A DNA stretch of 64,000 nt from an uncultured Prochlorococcus sp. (GCA_902634515.1 CACPKH010000002.1:1-64000), one strand, 5' to 3'; positions 33,204 through 44,344 are shown, numbered from the stretch's first letter. Translations and numbers: made by a program. The notes: a model not told the origin generated them from the letters alone.

Positions 33204-34373
33204 TTATCTATCTTCTAATGGTTCCCAATTTCTATCTTTTTCTCCTTTATATATTTGAGTTGGCCTAAAAATACGATTGGCACTAAGTTGCTCTCTCCAA
33301 TGAGCTAACCAACCAGCCACTCTTGAGATGGCAAAAATTGGGGTAAATAAGTCTCTAGGAATGCCTAATTTTCTATAAACAAGTCCAGAATAAAAGTCAA
33401 CATTTGGATATATACCCTTTGGACCGAGCCTTGGACTCGCTTCTGCTTCTAATGCTTTTGCGACATCATACATTTCATCTTTACCAAATCTTGCGAATAG
33501 TTCTTCTGCAAAACTTTGTAAAAGCGATGCTCTTGGATCCTTTACTTTGTATTCACGATGGCCAAATCCCATTATTTTTTGCTTGCTTTTAATTGCCTTG
33601 TCTAAGTATTTGCCTGCCAGGTCAGGGGTTTGCACTTCTTGGAGCATCTTAATTACATCTTCATTTGCGCCTCCATGCAAAGGGCCTGCAAGTGTTCCTA
33701 CAGCAGAAGCTATTACGGCATATGGATCAGTGAGAGTACTTGCTGTCACTCGAGCACTAAAAGTACTTGCATTCAAGCTATGTTCAGCATGAAGAATTAA
33801 ACACCTATCGAAGACTCTTGCGGCTAAAGGATCTGGTTCTTTTTCTGTAAGCATATAAAGAAAATTTGCTGAATATGGCAAATCATCTCTTGGCTGTATT
33901 GGGTCCTGGCCTTTTCTAATTAATTGAAAGGCGGCAACCATTGTTGGAATTTTTGCAATTAATCTAACAACTGCGTCATAAATATATTTTGGATCATCGA
34001 TTGCTCTTCTTGAATAAAACAGACCTAATGATGCTGCACTGGATTGGAGTGCATCCATAGGGTGACCAGATTCAGGAAAACATTTCATCATATCTCTTAC
34101 TCGAAAACTTAGCCTTCTATGCATTTGGATTTGATTCTCGAATTCTCTTAATTGGCTTGCTGTAGGAAGATTTCCCCAAATTAGAAGAAAAGTTGTTTCC
34201 AGAAAACTACTCTTTTGCGCTAATTCTGCTATGGAATAACCTCTATATTTCAAATCTCCCTTTATTCCATCAATGTCACATATAGATGACTGAGTTACAG
34301 GAACCCCTTCAAGCCCTGGTCTTAATTCAATACTAGTGGGCTCTTGATTATTTTCTATTTTAAATTCCTCCAA
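33204..34373 (-). CDS. gltA: citrate synthase
   Basis: LKYRGYSIAELA; LHAEHSLNASTFSAR; GPLHGGANEDVIKML; GFGHREYKVKDPRA. Confidence 0.95.
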   Translation of the reverse strand: MEEFKIENNQEPTSIELRPGLEGVPVTQSSICDIDGIKGDLKYRGYSIAELAQKSSFLETTFLLIWGNLPTASQLREFENQIQMHRRLSFRVRDMMKCFPESGHPMDALQSSAASLGLFYSRRAIDDPKYIYDAVVRLIAKIPTMVAAFQLIRKGQDPIQPRDDLPYSANFLYMLTEKEPDPLAARVFDRCLILHAEHSLNASTFSARVTASTLTDPYAVIASAVGTLAGPLHGGANEDVIKMLQEVQTPDLAGKYLDKAIKSKQKIMGFGHREYKVKDPRASLLQSFAEELFARFGKDEMYDVAKALEAEASPRLGPKGIYPNVDFYSGLVYRKLGIPRDLFTPIFAISRVAGWLAHWREQLSANRIFRPTQIYKGEKDRNWEPLEDR

Positions 34374-34509
34374 ATCCTTATTATAAATATACCTGAAATA
34401 TGAATACTTTTGTAAAGAGTAATCATATTAACTAATCTATTAAACTTAAGCTCGTAATATTCTAAGATATGCGATTAGTATGATATATACTTATTTTCTT
34501 CTTTTGGTC

Positions 34510-34547
34510 AATTTAAATTTGTTTTAATCTTCAAACATGTTTAAATT
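34510..34547. repeat. AT-rich imperfect inverted repeat overlapping the stop of the 34546..36150 gene
   Basis: AATTTAAATTTGTTT (34510-34524) vs AAACATGTTTAAATT (34533-34547): 13/15 complementary, 8-nt loop. Confidence 0.5.
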
Positions 34548-36150
34548 AAGCTAAAGAGAGTTTTGCCGAAATATTAATCTCAGAGTTTTCTTCTGATTGA
34601 TTACTTCCAATCGCTATATCTATACTTTGGATATTTTTTTCTAGAGATCTTCCTATGATTCTTTCCATAAGCATCCATGGCTTCCAATTGCCAATTTGTT
34701 GAGAAGAAGATTTTCCTAATGAAAGTTGTTCGCTTACACCATCCAAAGTATTGCCATTATTTGAGATAAGATTTCTTGGTTCTAGATATAAAGAGCTTCC
34801 TTGTTTCCTTTTTTGCAATAGTAAAAGTTGATTGCTCCACCAATTACTTTCACTATTTTGATCAAGCATAAACGCTATTTCTTTGTTTATTTCTTGATTC
34901 CCATTGACTTCATTTAATTTTATTCTTGACCAAACTTCTACATCACCTTCTTGAGTTGAGACTTTTTCTGAAGAAAATTTTTGTTTTAAAAGAGCTTCAT
35001 TGATGATTTCTTTCTGGTTATTTTTATTTGTGCCTATTATCCAATCTTTACCGCTTCTTGCAAATACCATTTCACCATTCTCAACTTCGGCGATTTTTTT
35101 TGCTTCTTTTAAATCTAAGCTATTTATATAATTGTCCAGAATAGGTCTAATAATTTGCGCTATTGGGTCATTGCTTTTTACATCTAAAATAGAGATGGGT
35201 TTATTCAGTATAGCTATATCTTCTAGGTTCATTTCCGACCCCAATTGATTTAATAGGCTATTATCTTCTATTTGGTTTTTAATTAAAGTTACTTCATCTA
35301 TAAAATTCAGAATACCATTTAGAAAAATATTAGATTGATCTACCTTTATTGAGCCTATGAATTGATCTAAATCATTCCTTTGCGTGATAGTACTTGGTAT
35401 ATTAAACCAAGAACCAAGAGCTTTATTGGAAACAGTTATCAATGAAATGCCATGATCCAATTTAGGAATTATCTTAATAATTTTTTCGTCTGAGTATTGA
35501 TTATCTTGAGAATTTATATATAAATTTAATGACTCTTTGAGGGTCTCAAGATCCGAGGCTATAAGGAATTCATTCTTTGGAGTATAGGCAGTTGCTATTG
35601 TTTCTTTGTATTCATTTAAATTTTTCCTCTTTCCGTATTTTATTTTTATATCTTCATTTAACTCTTCTATTAGTTCTGTTCCTATTAACTGTTTCCTTTC
35701 CCAATAATCTTTTAATAATGTATTATTTTCTTCTTCACTATTAACGTTTAGTACTAGCAACCATCGATTACTATAATCTGACTCTAGTTTATTCAAAATT
35801 GAAAAACTAATCCTTGAATCAAATTGATTTACTAAATCTTTTTCATAATCAAGGCCTATTAGAGCAAAAATACCATCCCTTAGTTTAATACTCTCTTGTT
35901 TTGCTACTTTTCTCTTTTTTTCAGGCACTATGGCTTCTATATATTTAGGTAGATTATTGAGATCAAGTTTTAGATGTATTGTGAAATAATTATCTTTTGG
36001 GAAAAACTTTGCAGCTTGAGGTATCTCTATTGCTTCATTATGTAGATTTAAAGGACTATTAAAAGCTGTTGCTTTCCATAGACCTAAGCAAATGAGAAGG
36101 ATTGATATTATCGATATGGTTAAGCCAATAATGAAAGATCTTGCCCTCAT
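34546..36150 (-). CDS. DUF3352-like membrane-anchored protein
   Basis: N-terminal TM (FIIGLTISIISILLICLGLW), long hydrophilic domain beginning AAKFFPKDNYFTIHLKLDLNNLPKYI; pattern recognition only. Confidence 0.65.
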   Translation of the reverse strand: MRARSFIIGLTISIISILLICLGLWKATAFNSPLNLHNEAIEIPQAAKFFPKDNYFTIHLKLDLNNLPKYIEAIVPEKKRKVAKQESIKLRDGIFALIGLDYEKDLVNQFDSRISFSILNKLESDYSNRWLLVLNVNSEEENNTLLKDYWERKQLIGTELIEELNEDIKIKYGKRKNLNEYKETIATAYTPKNEFLIASDLETLKESLNLYINSQDNQYSDEKIIKIIPKLDHGISLITVSNKALGSWFNIPSTITQRNDLDQFIGSIKVDQSNIFLNGILNFIDEVTLIKNQIEDNSLLNQLGSEMNLEDIAILNKPISILDVKSNDPIAQIIRPILDNYINSLDLKEAKKIAEVENGEMVFARSGKDWIIGTNKNNQKEIINEALLKQKFSSEKVSTQEGDVEVWSRIKLNEVNGNQEINKEIAFMLDQNSESNWWSNQLLLLQKRKQGSSLYLEPRNLISNNGNTLDGVSEQLSLGKSSSQQIGNWKPWMLMERIIGRSLEKNIQSIDIAIGSNQSEENSEINISAKLSLA

Positions 36151-36225
36151 AACTATTTGGGGAGATTTTATGTTCTACTTTGTTTATAAGTCTTTAAGCT
36201 CCAATCAGTTACTGAAAATAACGAA

Positions 36226-36579
36226 ATGAATCAGAAAGTTCCTAGGAATCTATCCCCTCAAGAGTTATTTGAATGGTTGAAAAACGATGATTCTAAACCA
36301 ATTCTTATAGATGTTCGAGAAGATAGTGAACTTAAGATTGCTCGATTTCCTTCAATTACTTTGCATATGCCTTTAAGTAACTTTGAGGATTGGTCAAATA
36401 CCCTTGATCAGAAAATCTCCCTAGATCAGCCGATAGTCGTCATCTGCCACTCAGGAATTAGGAGTTGGAACTTTGCTACTTGGTTAATAGAACAGGATTC
36501 AAGATATGAAGTTTGTAATCTTGCAGGAGGTATTGATGCATGGAGCATCGAAATAGATCAGTCCATTCCTAGATATTGA
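36226..36579 (+). CDS. rhodanese-domain protein
   Basis: PILIDVRED; VVICHSGIRSWNFATWL active-site loop; CNLAGGIDAW. Confidence 0.92.
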   Translation: MNQKVPRNLSPQELFEWLKNDDSKPILIDVREDSELKIARFPSITLHMPLSNFEDWSNTLDQKISLDQPIVVICHSGIRSWNFATWLIEQDSRYEVCNLAGGIDAWSIEIDQSIPRY

Positions 36580-36589
36580 TAAAAGAACT

Positions 36590-37840
36590 TTATATTTCAG
36601 ATCCAAGCTTTTCAGCAACTGTATTTACATCTTTATCACCACGTCCAGAGCAATTAATTATTATCTCTTTGCCATTCTCTAAGGAGGGACAAAGCTTATC
36701 TAACCATGCAAAAGCATGCGCTGTTTCAAGAGCAGGAATGATTCCTTCTAATTGACTTACTAACTGAAGTGCCTTTAATGCTTCTGCGTCTGTTACTGAT
36801 ACATATTGAGCTCTTCCAATTTCTTTTAAGTAACTATGTTCTGGTCCTACACCTGGGTAATCAAGTCCTGCACTAATTGAGTGAGCTTCTTGAACTTGTC
36901 CATTTTCATCTTGAAGAAGAAGACTCATTGCACCATGAAGTACCCCTGTTCTACCTTGAGTAATAGTTGCTGCATGCCGACCAGTATTTGTTCCCTCGCC
37001 AGCTGCTTCGACTCCAATCATTTGAACTGATTGATCTTCAATAAATTCATGAAATAAACCCATTGCATTAGAACCTCCTCCAACACAAGCCATTAAGACG
37101 TCAGGCGATCTTCCAAAAGCTTCTTTGCACTGTTCTCTAGTTTCTTTCCCAATCACTGCATGAAAGTTTCTAACTAGCATTGGATAGGGATGTGGTCCTG
37201 CCACTGAACCAAGAATGTAGTGACTTGATTCGACATTTGTCACCCAATCACGAATAGCTTCACTGGTGGCATCTTTTAATGTTGCAGTACCTGCCGTAAC
37301 CGGTTTCACCTTTGCTCCTAGAAGTTTCATACGGAAAACATTTAAAGATTGTCTTCGCATATCTTCCTTTCCCATATAAATCACACATTCCAATCCAAAA
37401 CGAGCACAAACGGTTGCAGTTGCAACTCCATGTTGGCCTGCTCCCGTTTCAGCAATGATTCTTTTTTTTCCCATTCTTATTGCAAGCAATGCTTGCCCTA
37501 ACGCATTATTAATTTTGTGAGCGCCAGTATGGTTAAGATCTTCTCTCTTTAACCAAATTCTTGGACCTTCACCATTACGAAGATAATGCTGGCTAAGTCT
37601 TTTGGCCTCATAAAGTGGAGTTGCTCTACCAACATATGTTTTTAGTAGATGGTCTAGTTCATTAGTAAATGATGAGTCTTGCCAAGCTGCTTTATTGGCT
37701 TTTTCAAGTTCATCAAGAGCAGGAATGAGTGTTTCTGGTACATATTGGCCTCCAAAACGGCCAAATCTTCCTGACTTTGAAGGCCTTGCATTAAGAGCAA
37801 GATCAATATTATTAGGTTGTTTAGAAAATGTGCTTGTCAC
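36590..37840 (-). CDS. trpB: tryptophan synthase beta chain
   Basis: [56 protein letters not shown]. Confidence 0.97.
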   Translation of the reverse strand: MTSTFSKQPNNIDLALNARPSKSGRFGRFGGQYVPETLIPALDELEKANKAAWQDSSFTNELDHLLKTYVGRATPLYEAKRLSQHYLRNGEGPRIWLKREDLNHTGAHKINNALGQALLAIRMGKKRIIAETGAGQHGVATATVCARFGLECVIYMGKEDMRRQSLNVFRMKLLGAKVKPVTAGTATLKDATSEAIRDWVTNVESSHYILGSVAGPHPYPMLVRNFHAVIGKETREQCKEAFGRSPDVLMACVGGGSNAMGLFHEFIEDQSVQMIGVEAAGEGTNTGRHAATITQGRTGVLHGAMSLLLQDENGQVQEAHSISAGLDYPGVGPEHSYLKEIGRAQYVSVTDAEALKALQLVSQLEGIIPALETAHAFAWLDKLCPSLENGKEIIINCSGRGDKDVNTVAEKLGSEI

Positions 37841-37881
37841 CAGAAAAAGGTTGAAAATAAGAAGTGATTAGGATTAGATGA

Positions 37882-38205
37882 ATGTCTAAAGGAAGTTGGA
37901 GAGAATTTGAAGATTCTTCTCCTGATGAAACTAAACAAAAATTAGACAATCCTAAATCTAAAGCTGATCGTCCTGTACGTGTAAAAAAAACCCGAGGAGG
38001 TAAAGGAGGAAAAACAGTCACGATTGTAAGTGGACTTGGCCTTAGTTTGTCTGAATTAAAGAAGCTTCTAAAAAAAATAAAGGTAAAATGTGGCACAGGA
38101 GGGACTGTGAAAGAAGATATTCTGGAATTTCAAGGAGATAAAGTAATTGCAGTTATAGAGCATTTGATTAAAGAAGGGTACAAACCAAAACAATCAGGAG
38201 GATAG
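37882..38205 (+). CDS. SUI1/YciH family translation initiation factor
   Basis: TRGGKGGKTVTIVSGLGLSLSELKKLLKKIKVKCGTGGTVKEDILEFQGDK. Confidence 0.93.
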   Translation: MSKGSWREFEDSSPDETKQKLDNPKSKADRPVRVKKTRGGKGGKTVTIVSGLGLSLSELKKLLKKIKVKCGTGGTVKEDILEFQGDKVIAVIEHLIKEGYKPKQSGG

Positions 38206-38235
38206 GTTTAAGAATTATTCCCATCTGGATAGAGA

Positions 38236-38883
38236 ATGGGTATATCAATTAATCGAATGATGTCAGAATTTCAAGGTGAAAAGCCCTCAAAAGCCAAAAA
38301 TATTGTTTGGCATGAAGCATCAGTTGATCGCAAGCATATTGCAAAGAAAAAAGGTCATCAAAGTTCGATTCTTTGGTTTACTGGTTTATCTGGTTCAGGC
38401 AAGAGTACTTTGGCTAATGCAGTAAATGCTTCTTTATTTGCTAGAGGTTTATCAACTTATGTTCTTGATGGAGACAATATTCGACACGGACTTTGCAAAG
38501 ATTTGGGTTTTTCTGATTTAGATAGGGAAGAAAATATTCGAAGAATTGGAGAAGTAGCAAAGCTTTTTTTAGATGCTGGAGTAATTGTTCTAACTGCATT
38601 TGTTTCTCCATTTCGCTCTGATCGCAATAAGGCGAGAGAACTTGTAGGGGAAGGAGATTTTATTGAAATTTATTGTTCGGCAGATTTAAAGACTTGCGAA
38701 GAGCGCGATACAAAAGGTCTATACGCAAAAGCTAGAAAAGGTGAAATTAAGGATTTCACTGGTATCTCAAGTCCATATGAAGAGCCTCAATTCCCTGAGT
38801 TAGAAATTGACACAGCTAATATGGACTTAGAGAAGTGTGTTGATCGAGTTATTGAAAAACTAATTGAATTTAATCTTTTTTAA
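38236..38883 (+). CDS. cysC: adenylylsulfate kinase
   Basis: LWFTGLSGSGKSTLANAV; YVLDGDNIRHGLCKDLGFS; FVSPFRSDR. Confidence 0.96.
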   Translation: MGISINRMMSEFQGEKPSKAKNIVWHEASVDRKHIAKKKGHQSSILWFTGLSGSGKSTLANAVNASLFARGLSTYVLDGDNIRHGLCKDLGFSDLDREENIRRIGEVAKLFLDAGVIVLTAFVSPFRSDRNKARELVGEGDFIEIYCSADLKTCEERDTKGLYAKARKGEIKDFTGISSPYEEPQFPELEIDTANMDLEKCVDRVIEKLIEFNLF

Positions 38884-38916
38884 AAGTTTCTTATGTTCTA
38901 AAAGTTCTCAATATAT

Positions 38917-39459
38917 TTAATTTGGTAAGAAGTAACTTTTTGGACCAAGATTATTTAATTTTTCATTTTTTTTGATTACTTGATTATGAAGATTTTTTCT
39001 ATATGCAGAGACTTTTTTCATAATTTCTTGATCATGTATACCAATAATTTTTGCTGCTAAAAGTCCCGCATTAAGGCCTCCTTCAATTGCTACAGTTGCG
39101 ACTGGAATCCCTTTTGGCATTTGAACAATAGAATATAAAGAATCTATTCCTGACAATGATTTGCTTTGAATAGGCACTCCAATTACAGGGAGATTGGTAA
39201 GTGATGCCACCATCCCAGGTAAATGGGCTGAGCCTCCTGCTCCTGCAACAATTACTTTTAAACCTCTTTCTTCAGCTGTTGTAGAAAATTCGACCATCTC
39301 TAGAGGGGTTCTATGAGCAGAAAGAATTTTGACTTCAATTTTAATTTCAAAATTCTCTAAAATTTCTATTGCAGGCATGAGAGTTGGTAGGTCCGAGTCG
39401 CTACCCATTACAACAGCTACTAAAATTGCTTGCTTAGAATCTTCTGAAGCCAAGTTCAA
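38917..39459 (-). CDS. purE: N5-carboxyaminoimidazole ribonucleotide mutase
   Basis: [54 protein letters not shown]. Confidence 0.96.
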   Translation of the reverse strand: MNLASEDSKQAILVAVVMGSDSDLPTLMPAIEILENFEIKIEVKILSAHRTPLEMVEFSTTAEERGLKVIVAGAGGSAHLPGMVASLTNLPVIGVPIQSKSLSGIDSLYSIVQMPKGIPVATVAIEGGLNAGLLAAKIIGIHDQEIMKKVSAYRKNLHNQVIKKNEKLNNLGPKSYFLPN

Positions 39460-39532
39460 ATTAAGCAGAGTTCATAGTATTAATTACGATAACTTGTTAA
39501 TAGCCTATTAGCTATTAAAGGATTCAAATCTT

Positions 39533-40690
39533 ATGCGGCATATAAACAATATTCGCTTTCCACAACCGTTACAGAATTTCAGCGAAGAAGCTTTTTGGTC
39601 TATTTCTTTGGATAAAAATAATTGCGTGAAATCTATATCTCCAATGAAAGCTGTCAATTTATTTGATGGAGAGAATTGGAATGGAGATTGGTTAAGTCCA
39701 ATGGGAATTGATTTACAAATTAATGGAGGCTTAGGAATTGCATTTAATGCATTGCATATGGATCAATTATCAAAGATTTCTGAATTACTAGAAAAACTAT
39801 GGTTTGACGGAGTTGAAGCAATTTGTCCAACAATTGTGACTTCAGATATACCTTCTTTAAGGAATGCTTTAGAAGTTCTTCGTATAGCAAGAAAAAACAA
39901 TAAAGATAAATTCTGCAAACTTCTTGGTGCGCATTTGGAAGGACCTTTTTTGGCAAGCAACTTTAAAGGTGTTCATGAGTCTAAATACCTTGCTAAACCA
40001 AGTTTGTTTGAACTACACAAAAGAATTAAAGGTTTTGAAGAAGATATTTCTATTGTTACTCTTGCTCCCGAGTTGGAAGGAGCGTCTGAAATTATAAAAA
40101 AGTTAAAGCAAATTGGCATAGTGATTGCTTTAGGGCATTCTTCAGCTTCTGCACAAGAAAGTGATATTGCCTTTCAACAAGGGGTGACAATGATTACGCA
40201 TGCTTTTAATGCTATGAGAGGTCTCCATCATCGAGCCCCTGGGCCCATTGGCGAGGCAACTGTAAATAGAACGATTAGTGTTGGTTTAATTGGAGATGGA
40301 GTACACATTCATCCTCAAATAGCAGTAATGCTTCAAAAGACATTGCCATGCCAGCTTTTTTTGGTCAGTGATGCCTTACCTCCTTATGGAATAGATCAAA
40401 CTGAATATTGGTGGAAAAATCAATTGGTTTTAATTAATAAAGGAGTTTGTCGCTTGGAAGATGGGACTTTGGCTGGCACAACTTTACCCTTGCTAGAAGG
40501 GTCTAAACGCTTAGCAAAATGGTCGCAAAATGCATCTTCTTCCATTTGGGCTTCTACTGTTTCCCCAAGACTTGCTTTGAAACATGGCAAATCAATTCAA
40601 GATTTTTTAATTGGCAAACCTTTGCAGAAATTATTGAGATGGAGTTTTCAAGAAGCGTCTTCAGAACTTGTTTGGACCAGAGCTGAGTAG
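39533..40690 (+). CDS. nagA: N-acetylglucosamine-6-phosphate deacetylase
   Basis: GIDLQINGG; GAHLEGPFL; ALGHSSASAQESDIAFQQGVTMITHAFNAMRGLHHRAPG. Confidence 0.88.
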   Translation: MRHINNIRFPQPLQNFSEEAFWSISLDKNNCVKSISPMKAVNLFDGENWNGDWLSPMGIDLQINGGLGIAFNALHMDQLSKISELLEKLWFDGVEAICPTIVTSDIPSLRNALEVLRIARKNNKDKFCKLLGAHLEGPFLASNFKGVHESKYLAKPSLFELHKRIKGFEEDISIVTLAPELEGASEIIKKLKQIGIVIALGHSSASAQESDIAFQQGVTMITHAFNAMRGLHHRAPGPIGEATVNRTISVGLIGDGVHIHPQIAVMLQKTLPCQLFLVSDALPPYGIDQTEYWWKNQLVLINKGVCRLEDGTLAGTTLPLLEGSKRLAKWSQNASSSIWASTVSPRLALKHGKSIQDFLIGKPLQKLLRWSFQEASSELVWTRAE

Positions 40691-40716
40691 TATCTACTTG
40701 TTAGAACCTAATTTCA

Positions 40717-41436
40717 ATGCCCATAGATAGTCATAAAGAGCTTAAAAAAGCTGAAAAATCAGAAGTGCAAACCTATTTCAATGGAACTGGTTTTGAAAGA
40801 TGGAATCGGATTTACAGTGATACTGACGATGTAAATAAGGTTCAAAGAAATATTCGCATAGGACATCAAAAAACTGTTGATGATGTTTTGTCATGGATTA
40901 AAGAATCTGAGCCATTAAGTGAAATGAGTTTTTGTGATGCTGGTTGTGGTGTAGGAAGCCTTTCTTTACCATTACTGCAATTGGGAGCTGGCTCTATAGC
41001 TGCAAGTGACATTTCAGAATCTATGGTTCAAGAGACAAAAAGAAGAGCAGAGATTGATGGAATTGATATGTCTAAAATAACCTTCAATACTTCTGATCTT
41101 GAAAGCTTATATGGTTCTTTTCATACCGTTATATGTCTAGACGTCTTTATTCATTATCCACAGAATGCTGCAGAAGAAATGGTCCGTCATCTTTGTGGAC
41201 TTGCACAAGAGAAGTTGATAGTGAGTTTTGCTCCTTATACTCCATTACTGGCCTTATTAAAACAAATAGGACAATTTTTCCCAGGCCCTAGTAAAACCAC
41301 TAGAGCATATATTTTGCGAGAAAAAGGTATTGTCAAGTCTGCTAATGAATGTGGGTTCTCTGTTTTTCGCAGTAAGTTAAACCAGGCTCCTTTTTATTAT
41401 TCACAATTAATTGAATTTAGAAAAATTAAAAGCTAG
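40717..41436 (+). CDS. chlM: Mg-protoporphyrin IX O-methyltransferase
   Basis: YFNGTGFERWNRIYSDTDDVNKVQRNIRIGHQKTVDDVLSW; SAM motif CDAGCGVGSLSLPL. Confidence 0.94.
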   Translation: MPIDSHKELKKAEKSEVQTYFNGTGFERWNRIYSDTDDVNKVQRNIRIGHQKTVDDVLSWIKESEPLSEMSFCDAGCGVGSLSLPLLQLGAGSIAASDISESMVQETKRRAEIDGIDMSKITFNTSDLESLYGSFHTVICLDVFIHYPQNAAEEMVRHLCGLAQEKLIVSFAPYTPLLALLKQIGQFFPGPSKTTRAYILREKGIVKSANECGFSVFRSKLNQAPFYYSQLIEFRKIKS

Positions 41437-41450
41437 TTTCAATACCCTTA

Positions 41451-42179
41451 TTATGTGACTAAATTATTTTCTAGAGCATATCTCACAAGTTCTGTTCTAC
41501 TTGAAGTTCCAGTTTTAATAAATAATCTACTTACATATTTTTCTACATTACGAATAGAAGTTTCTAATTTTCTTGCTATTTCTTTATTCATTAAACCTTC
41601 TGCTACTAATTGGAGAACACTGTCTTCTCTAGGAGTAAATGTTGGAATAACAATGTCTTTTTTTAGTGATCTAGAGTCATTTTGAGTAAGCATTGAACGA
41701 ATTTCTGTGATTTGCTTTGCCATTTGACTTACATCAGTATCTGCATATCTTGCTGCTTCAGTTAAGAGTCGCTCTTGTCTTCTCACAACATTTCTTACTC
41801 GAGCAACTAATTCATCAGGATCAAATGGTTTAGGAATGTAATCATCTACTCCAGCTTGATAGCCTTGCGTCCTATCGGTTGTCATTCCTTTAGCAGTTAA
41901 GAAAATGACAGGAGTACCTCCAAGCCTTTCATCATCTCTTAGCCTTTTTAAAAGGCTATAGCCATCACATCTTGGCATCATTACATCACTAATGATTACA
42001 TCAGGAATGATCTGCTGAGCTTTGTCCCATCCATCTTCTCCGTCAATTGCAGTGGTTACATCAAAACCCTCGTCTTCTAAATACGCTTGAACAGCAGTTC
42101 TAATTCCTGGTTCATCATCAACTAATAAAATGCGAGGCAATTGATTAACCTCTGATTCAGAAGATTTTGTTTCTTTCAT
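41451..42179 (-). CDS. response regulator (REC + LuxR HTH)
   Basis: PRILLVDDEPGIR, VIISDVMMPRCDGYSLLKRLR; C-terminal FTPREDSVLQLVAEGLMNKEIARKLETSIRNVEKYVSRLFIKTG. Confidence 0.9.
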   Translation of the reverse strand: MKETKSSESEVNQLPRILLVDDEPGIRTAVQAYLEDEGFDVTTAIDGEDGWDKAQQIIPDVIISDVMMPRCDGYSLLKRLRDDERLGGTPVIFLTAKGMTTDRTQGYQAGVDDYIPKPFDPDELVARVRNVVRRQERLLTEAARYADTDVSQMAKQITEIRSMLTQNDSRSLKKDIVIPTFTPREDSVLQLVAEGLMNKEIARKLETSIRNVEKYVSRLFIKTGTSSRTELVRYALENNLVT

Positions 42180-42263
42180 AAATGCAACAATTAAGTCTTT
42201 ACAAAATCTAGAAGCGATTTAACTAAAGGATATTGATTTCAAACAATTTTCACGATTGGTTTA

Positions 42264-43412
42264 ATGCAACAAAAACCCTTGAAATTTGATTATCAATCAA
42301 CAACTCCCTGCTCAGGAAGGGTGTTAGAAGCAATGCAGCCTTACTGGAATGAGATATGGGGAAATCCGTCTAATCTTCAAAATCGTTTTGGAATACATGC
42401 TTCTGCCGCGATTAGTCTCGCTAGAGATAATCTTGCTCAATGCTTACATGTAAGTCCTGAAAGAATAATTTTTACAAGTGGAGCTACTGAGGCAAATAAC
42501 TTAGCTTTGATTGGGCATGCACGAGTTAGAGCTATAGAAGAGGGAAGACCTGGTCATGTAATAACAATGTCTACAGAGCATCATGCTGTTCTTGACCCTC
42601 TCAAACAACTAAAAAACGAGGGTTTTCGTATTACAGAGTTAAACCCAGGTTCAGATGGCATCTTGTCTTTGAAGGAATTAGAAGATGCATTTGAACATGA
42701 TACTTTTCTCGTAAGCATTATGTTGGCTAATAATGAAATTGGTGTAATACAACCTCTGCAAAAAATTTCTATATTATGTCAAGATAGAGGTATCCTTCTC
42801 CATAGTGATGCGGCACAGGCCTTTGGAAACTTACCAATAAATTTAGATACTTTAGGGATAGATCTTCTGACAATTAGTAGTCATAAGATTTATGGTCCCA
42901 AAGGTATTGGAGCATTAGTTAATAGAGGAAATGTTCCACTTCAACCTTTGATTTGGGGTGGAGGTCAAGAGAAAGGAATGAGGGCTGGAACTCTTCCTGT
43001 GCCTTTAGTTATAGGCTTTTCAAAAGCCTCAGAAATAGCAATTAAAGATTTAGATCAGAATAATAAGAGACTAAGTTTTTTGCGTAATAAGTTATGGAAT
43101 GAACTTTCTAATCAAGTTTCTGATCTGCGCATTAACGGTTGTTTGAAAAATCGTCTTCCCCATAATCTTAATTTTACTATTGGTGGTATCATTGGAAGTC
43201 GTTTGCACAAATTTTTAAAGCCTTTAATAGTGTGTAGCAGCTCTTCTGCATGTAGCAATGGTTCTCCTTCTCATGTATTGATGGCGATTGGTCGTAATCC
43301 TAAAGAAGCTGAATCATCACTAAGATTAAGTTTAGGTCGAGAAACTACAATTAATGATATTGAAAAAGCAGTAACCGTAATTGCCAAGGTAGTTAGAGAA
43401 TTGCGATCTTAA
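42264..43412 (+). CDS. cysteine desulfurase
   Basis: FTSGATEANNLALIG; STEHHAVLD; HSDAAQAFG; SSHKIYGPKGIGAL; SSSSACSNGSPSHVL. Confidence 0.94.
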   Translation: MQQKPLKFDYQSTTPCSGRVLEAMQPYWNEIWGNPSNLQNRFGIHASAAISLARDNLAQCLHVSPERIIFTSGATEANNLALIGHARVRAIEEGRPGHVITMSTEHHAVLDPLKQLKNEGFRITELNPGSDGILSLKELEDAFEHDTFLVSIMLANNEIGVIQPLQKISILCQDRGILLHSDAAQAFGNLPINLDTLGIDLLTISSHKIYGPKGIGALVNRGNVPLQPLIWGGGQEKGMRAGTLPVPLVIGFSKASEIAIKDLDQNNKRLSFLRNKLWNELSNQVSDLRINGCLKNRLPHNLNFTIGGIIGSRLHKFLKPLIVCSSSSACSNGSPSHVLMAIGRNPKEAESSLRLSLGRETTINDIEKAVTVIAKVVRELRS

Positions 43413-43426
43413 ATTTTCTTTTTTAT

Positions 43427-44344
43427 TTAATAGTTTAAATTATTTTTTCTTGCCACTCTTAACTTTGCACTTTTACTCCGAGGATTCTCTGATACTTCAG
43501 TCAATTTTGCTCTAATTGGTTTTTTAGTTACTTTAACTAGATGTTCATTAGTTGAAAAAGAATTTTTAACCATTCTATCTTCGAGAGAATGAAAACTAAT
43601 TATTATAAATAAGCCATTTGGATTGAGCCATTTTGGACCATTCTCTAACAAGGACTCAAGAGCATCAAGTTCTTTATTGACTGCTATTCGTAGTGCTTGG
43701 AAGGTTCTAGTTGCAGGATGAATTCTTCCATGACGAGCTTTTGCTGGGTAACAACCTGAGATTGCATATGCTAAATCTAAAGTACCGGTGTAATGACCTT
43801 TCGTTGACAAGTCATTCTTAATTCTTCTTGCAATTCTACGGGATAATTTTTCTTCCCCATATTTATAAATAATATTAGCTAAATCACGTTCATTTAATTT
43901 AGTGATTAATTCCGAAGCCTTGATACCTTTTGATGGATTCATTCGCATATCTAATGGACCATCAATTTGAAAACTAAAGCCTCTTGAAGCTTGATCAATT
44001 TGAGGACTACTAACTCCTAAATCTGCAAATAAAACCTCTACTTTTTCTAATGGATTGAATTCGCTGAAACTTGCATGGTGAATTTTTACCCTTTGACCAA
44101 AATTTTTTAGCTTCTTGGAAGCAGCTTCTATTGCTTGTGGGTCTTGATCAATTCCTATGACATTCATCTCAGGGAAGGTTTTTAGCACTAACTCCGAATG
44201 TCCACCACCTCCAAGAGTGGCATCAATCATGCAGCTTATTTTTTTTTCGCTTTTTGGTAATTTTTCAAGGAATTCAATCAGTTCATTTGTAAGAACTGAT
44301 AAATGATTGAAGTTGGAATTGGCAACTTTGGATTTTTCTTTCAT
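43427..44344 (-). CDS. rsmH: 16S rRNA (cytosine(1402)-N4)-methyltransferase
   Basis: DATLGGGGHSELVL; LFADLGVSSPQIDQASRGFSFQIDGPLDMRMNP; FHSLEDRMVKNSF. Confidence 0.96.
   Translation of the reverse strand: MKEKSKVANSNFNHLSVLTNELIEFLEKLPKSEKKISCMIDATLGGGGHSELVLKTFPEMNVIGIDQDPQAIEAASKKLKNFGQRVKIHHASFSEFNPLEKVEVLFADLGVSSPQIDQASRGFSFQIDGPLDMRMNPSKGIKASELITKLNERDLANIIYKYGEEKLSRRIARRIKNDLSTKGHYTGTLDLAYAISGCYPAKARHGRIHPATRTFQALRIAVNKELDALESLLENGPKWLNPNGLFIIISFHSLEDRMVKNSFSTNEHLVKVTKKPIRAKLTEVSENPRSKSAKLRVARKNNLNY

Noticed and set aside
34374-34545. Possible small RNA in the gltA upstream gap
   Set aside because: Beyond the stem-loop listed separately I see no GC-rich structured segment or clear terminator; cannot be supported from sequence alone.
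39744-39960. Two overlapping minus-strand ORFs inside nagA
   Set aside because: Antisense to a recognised gene, two mutually overlapping frames, no motif.
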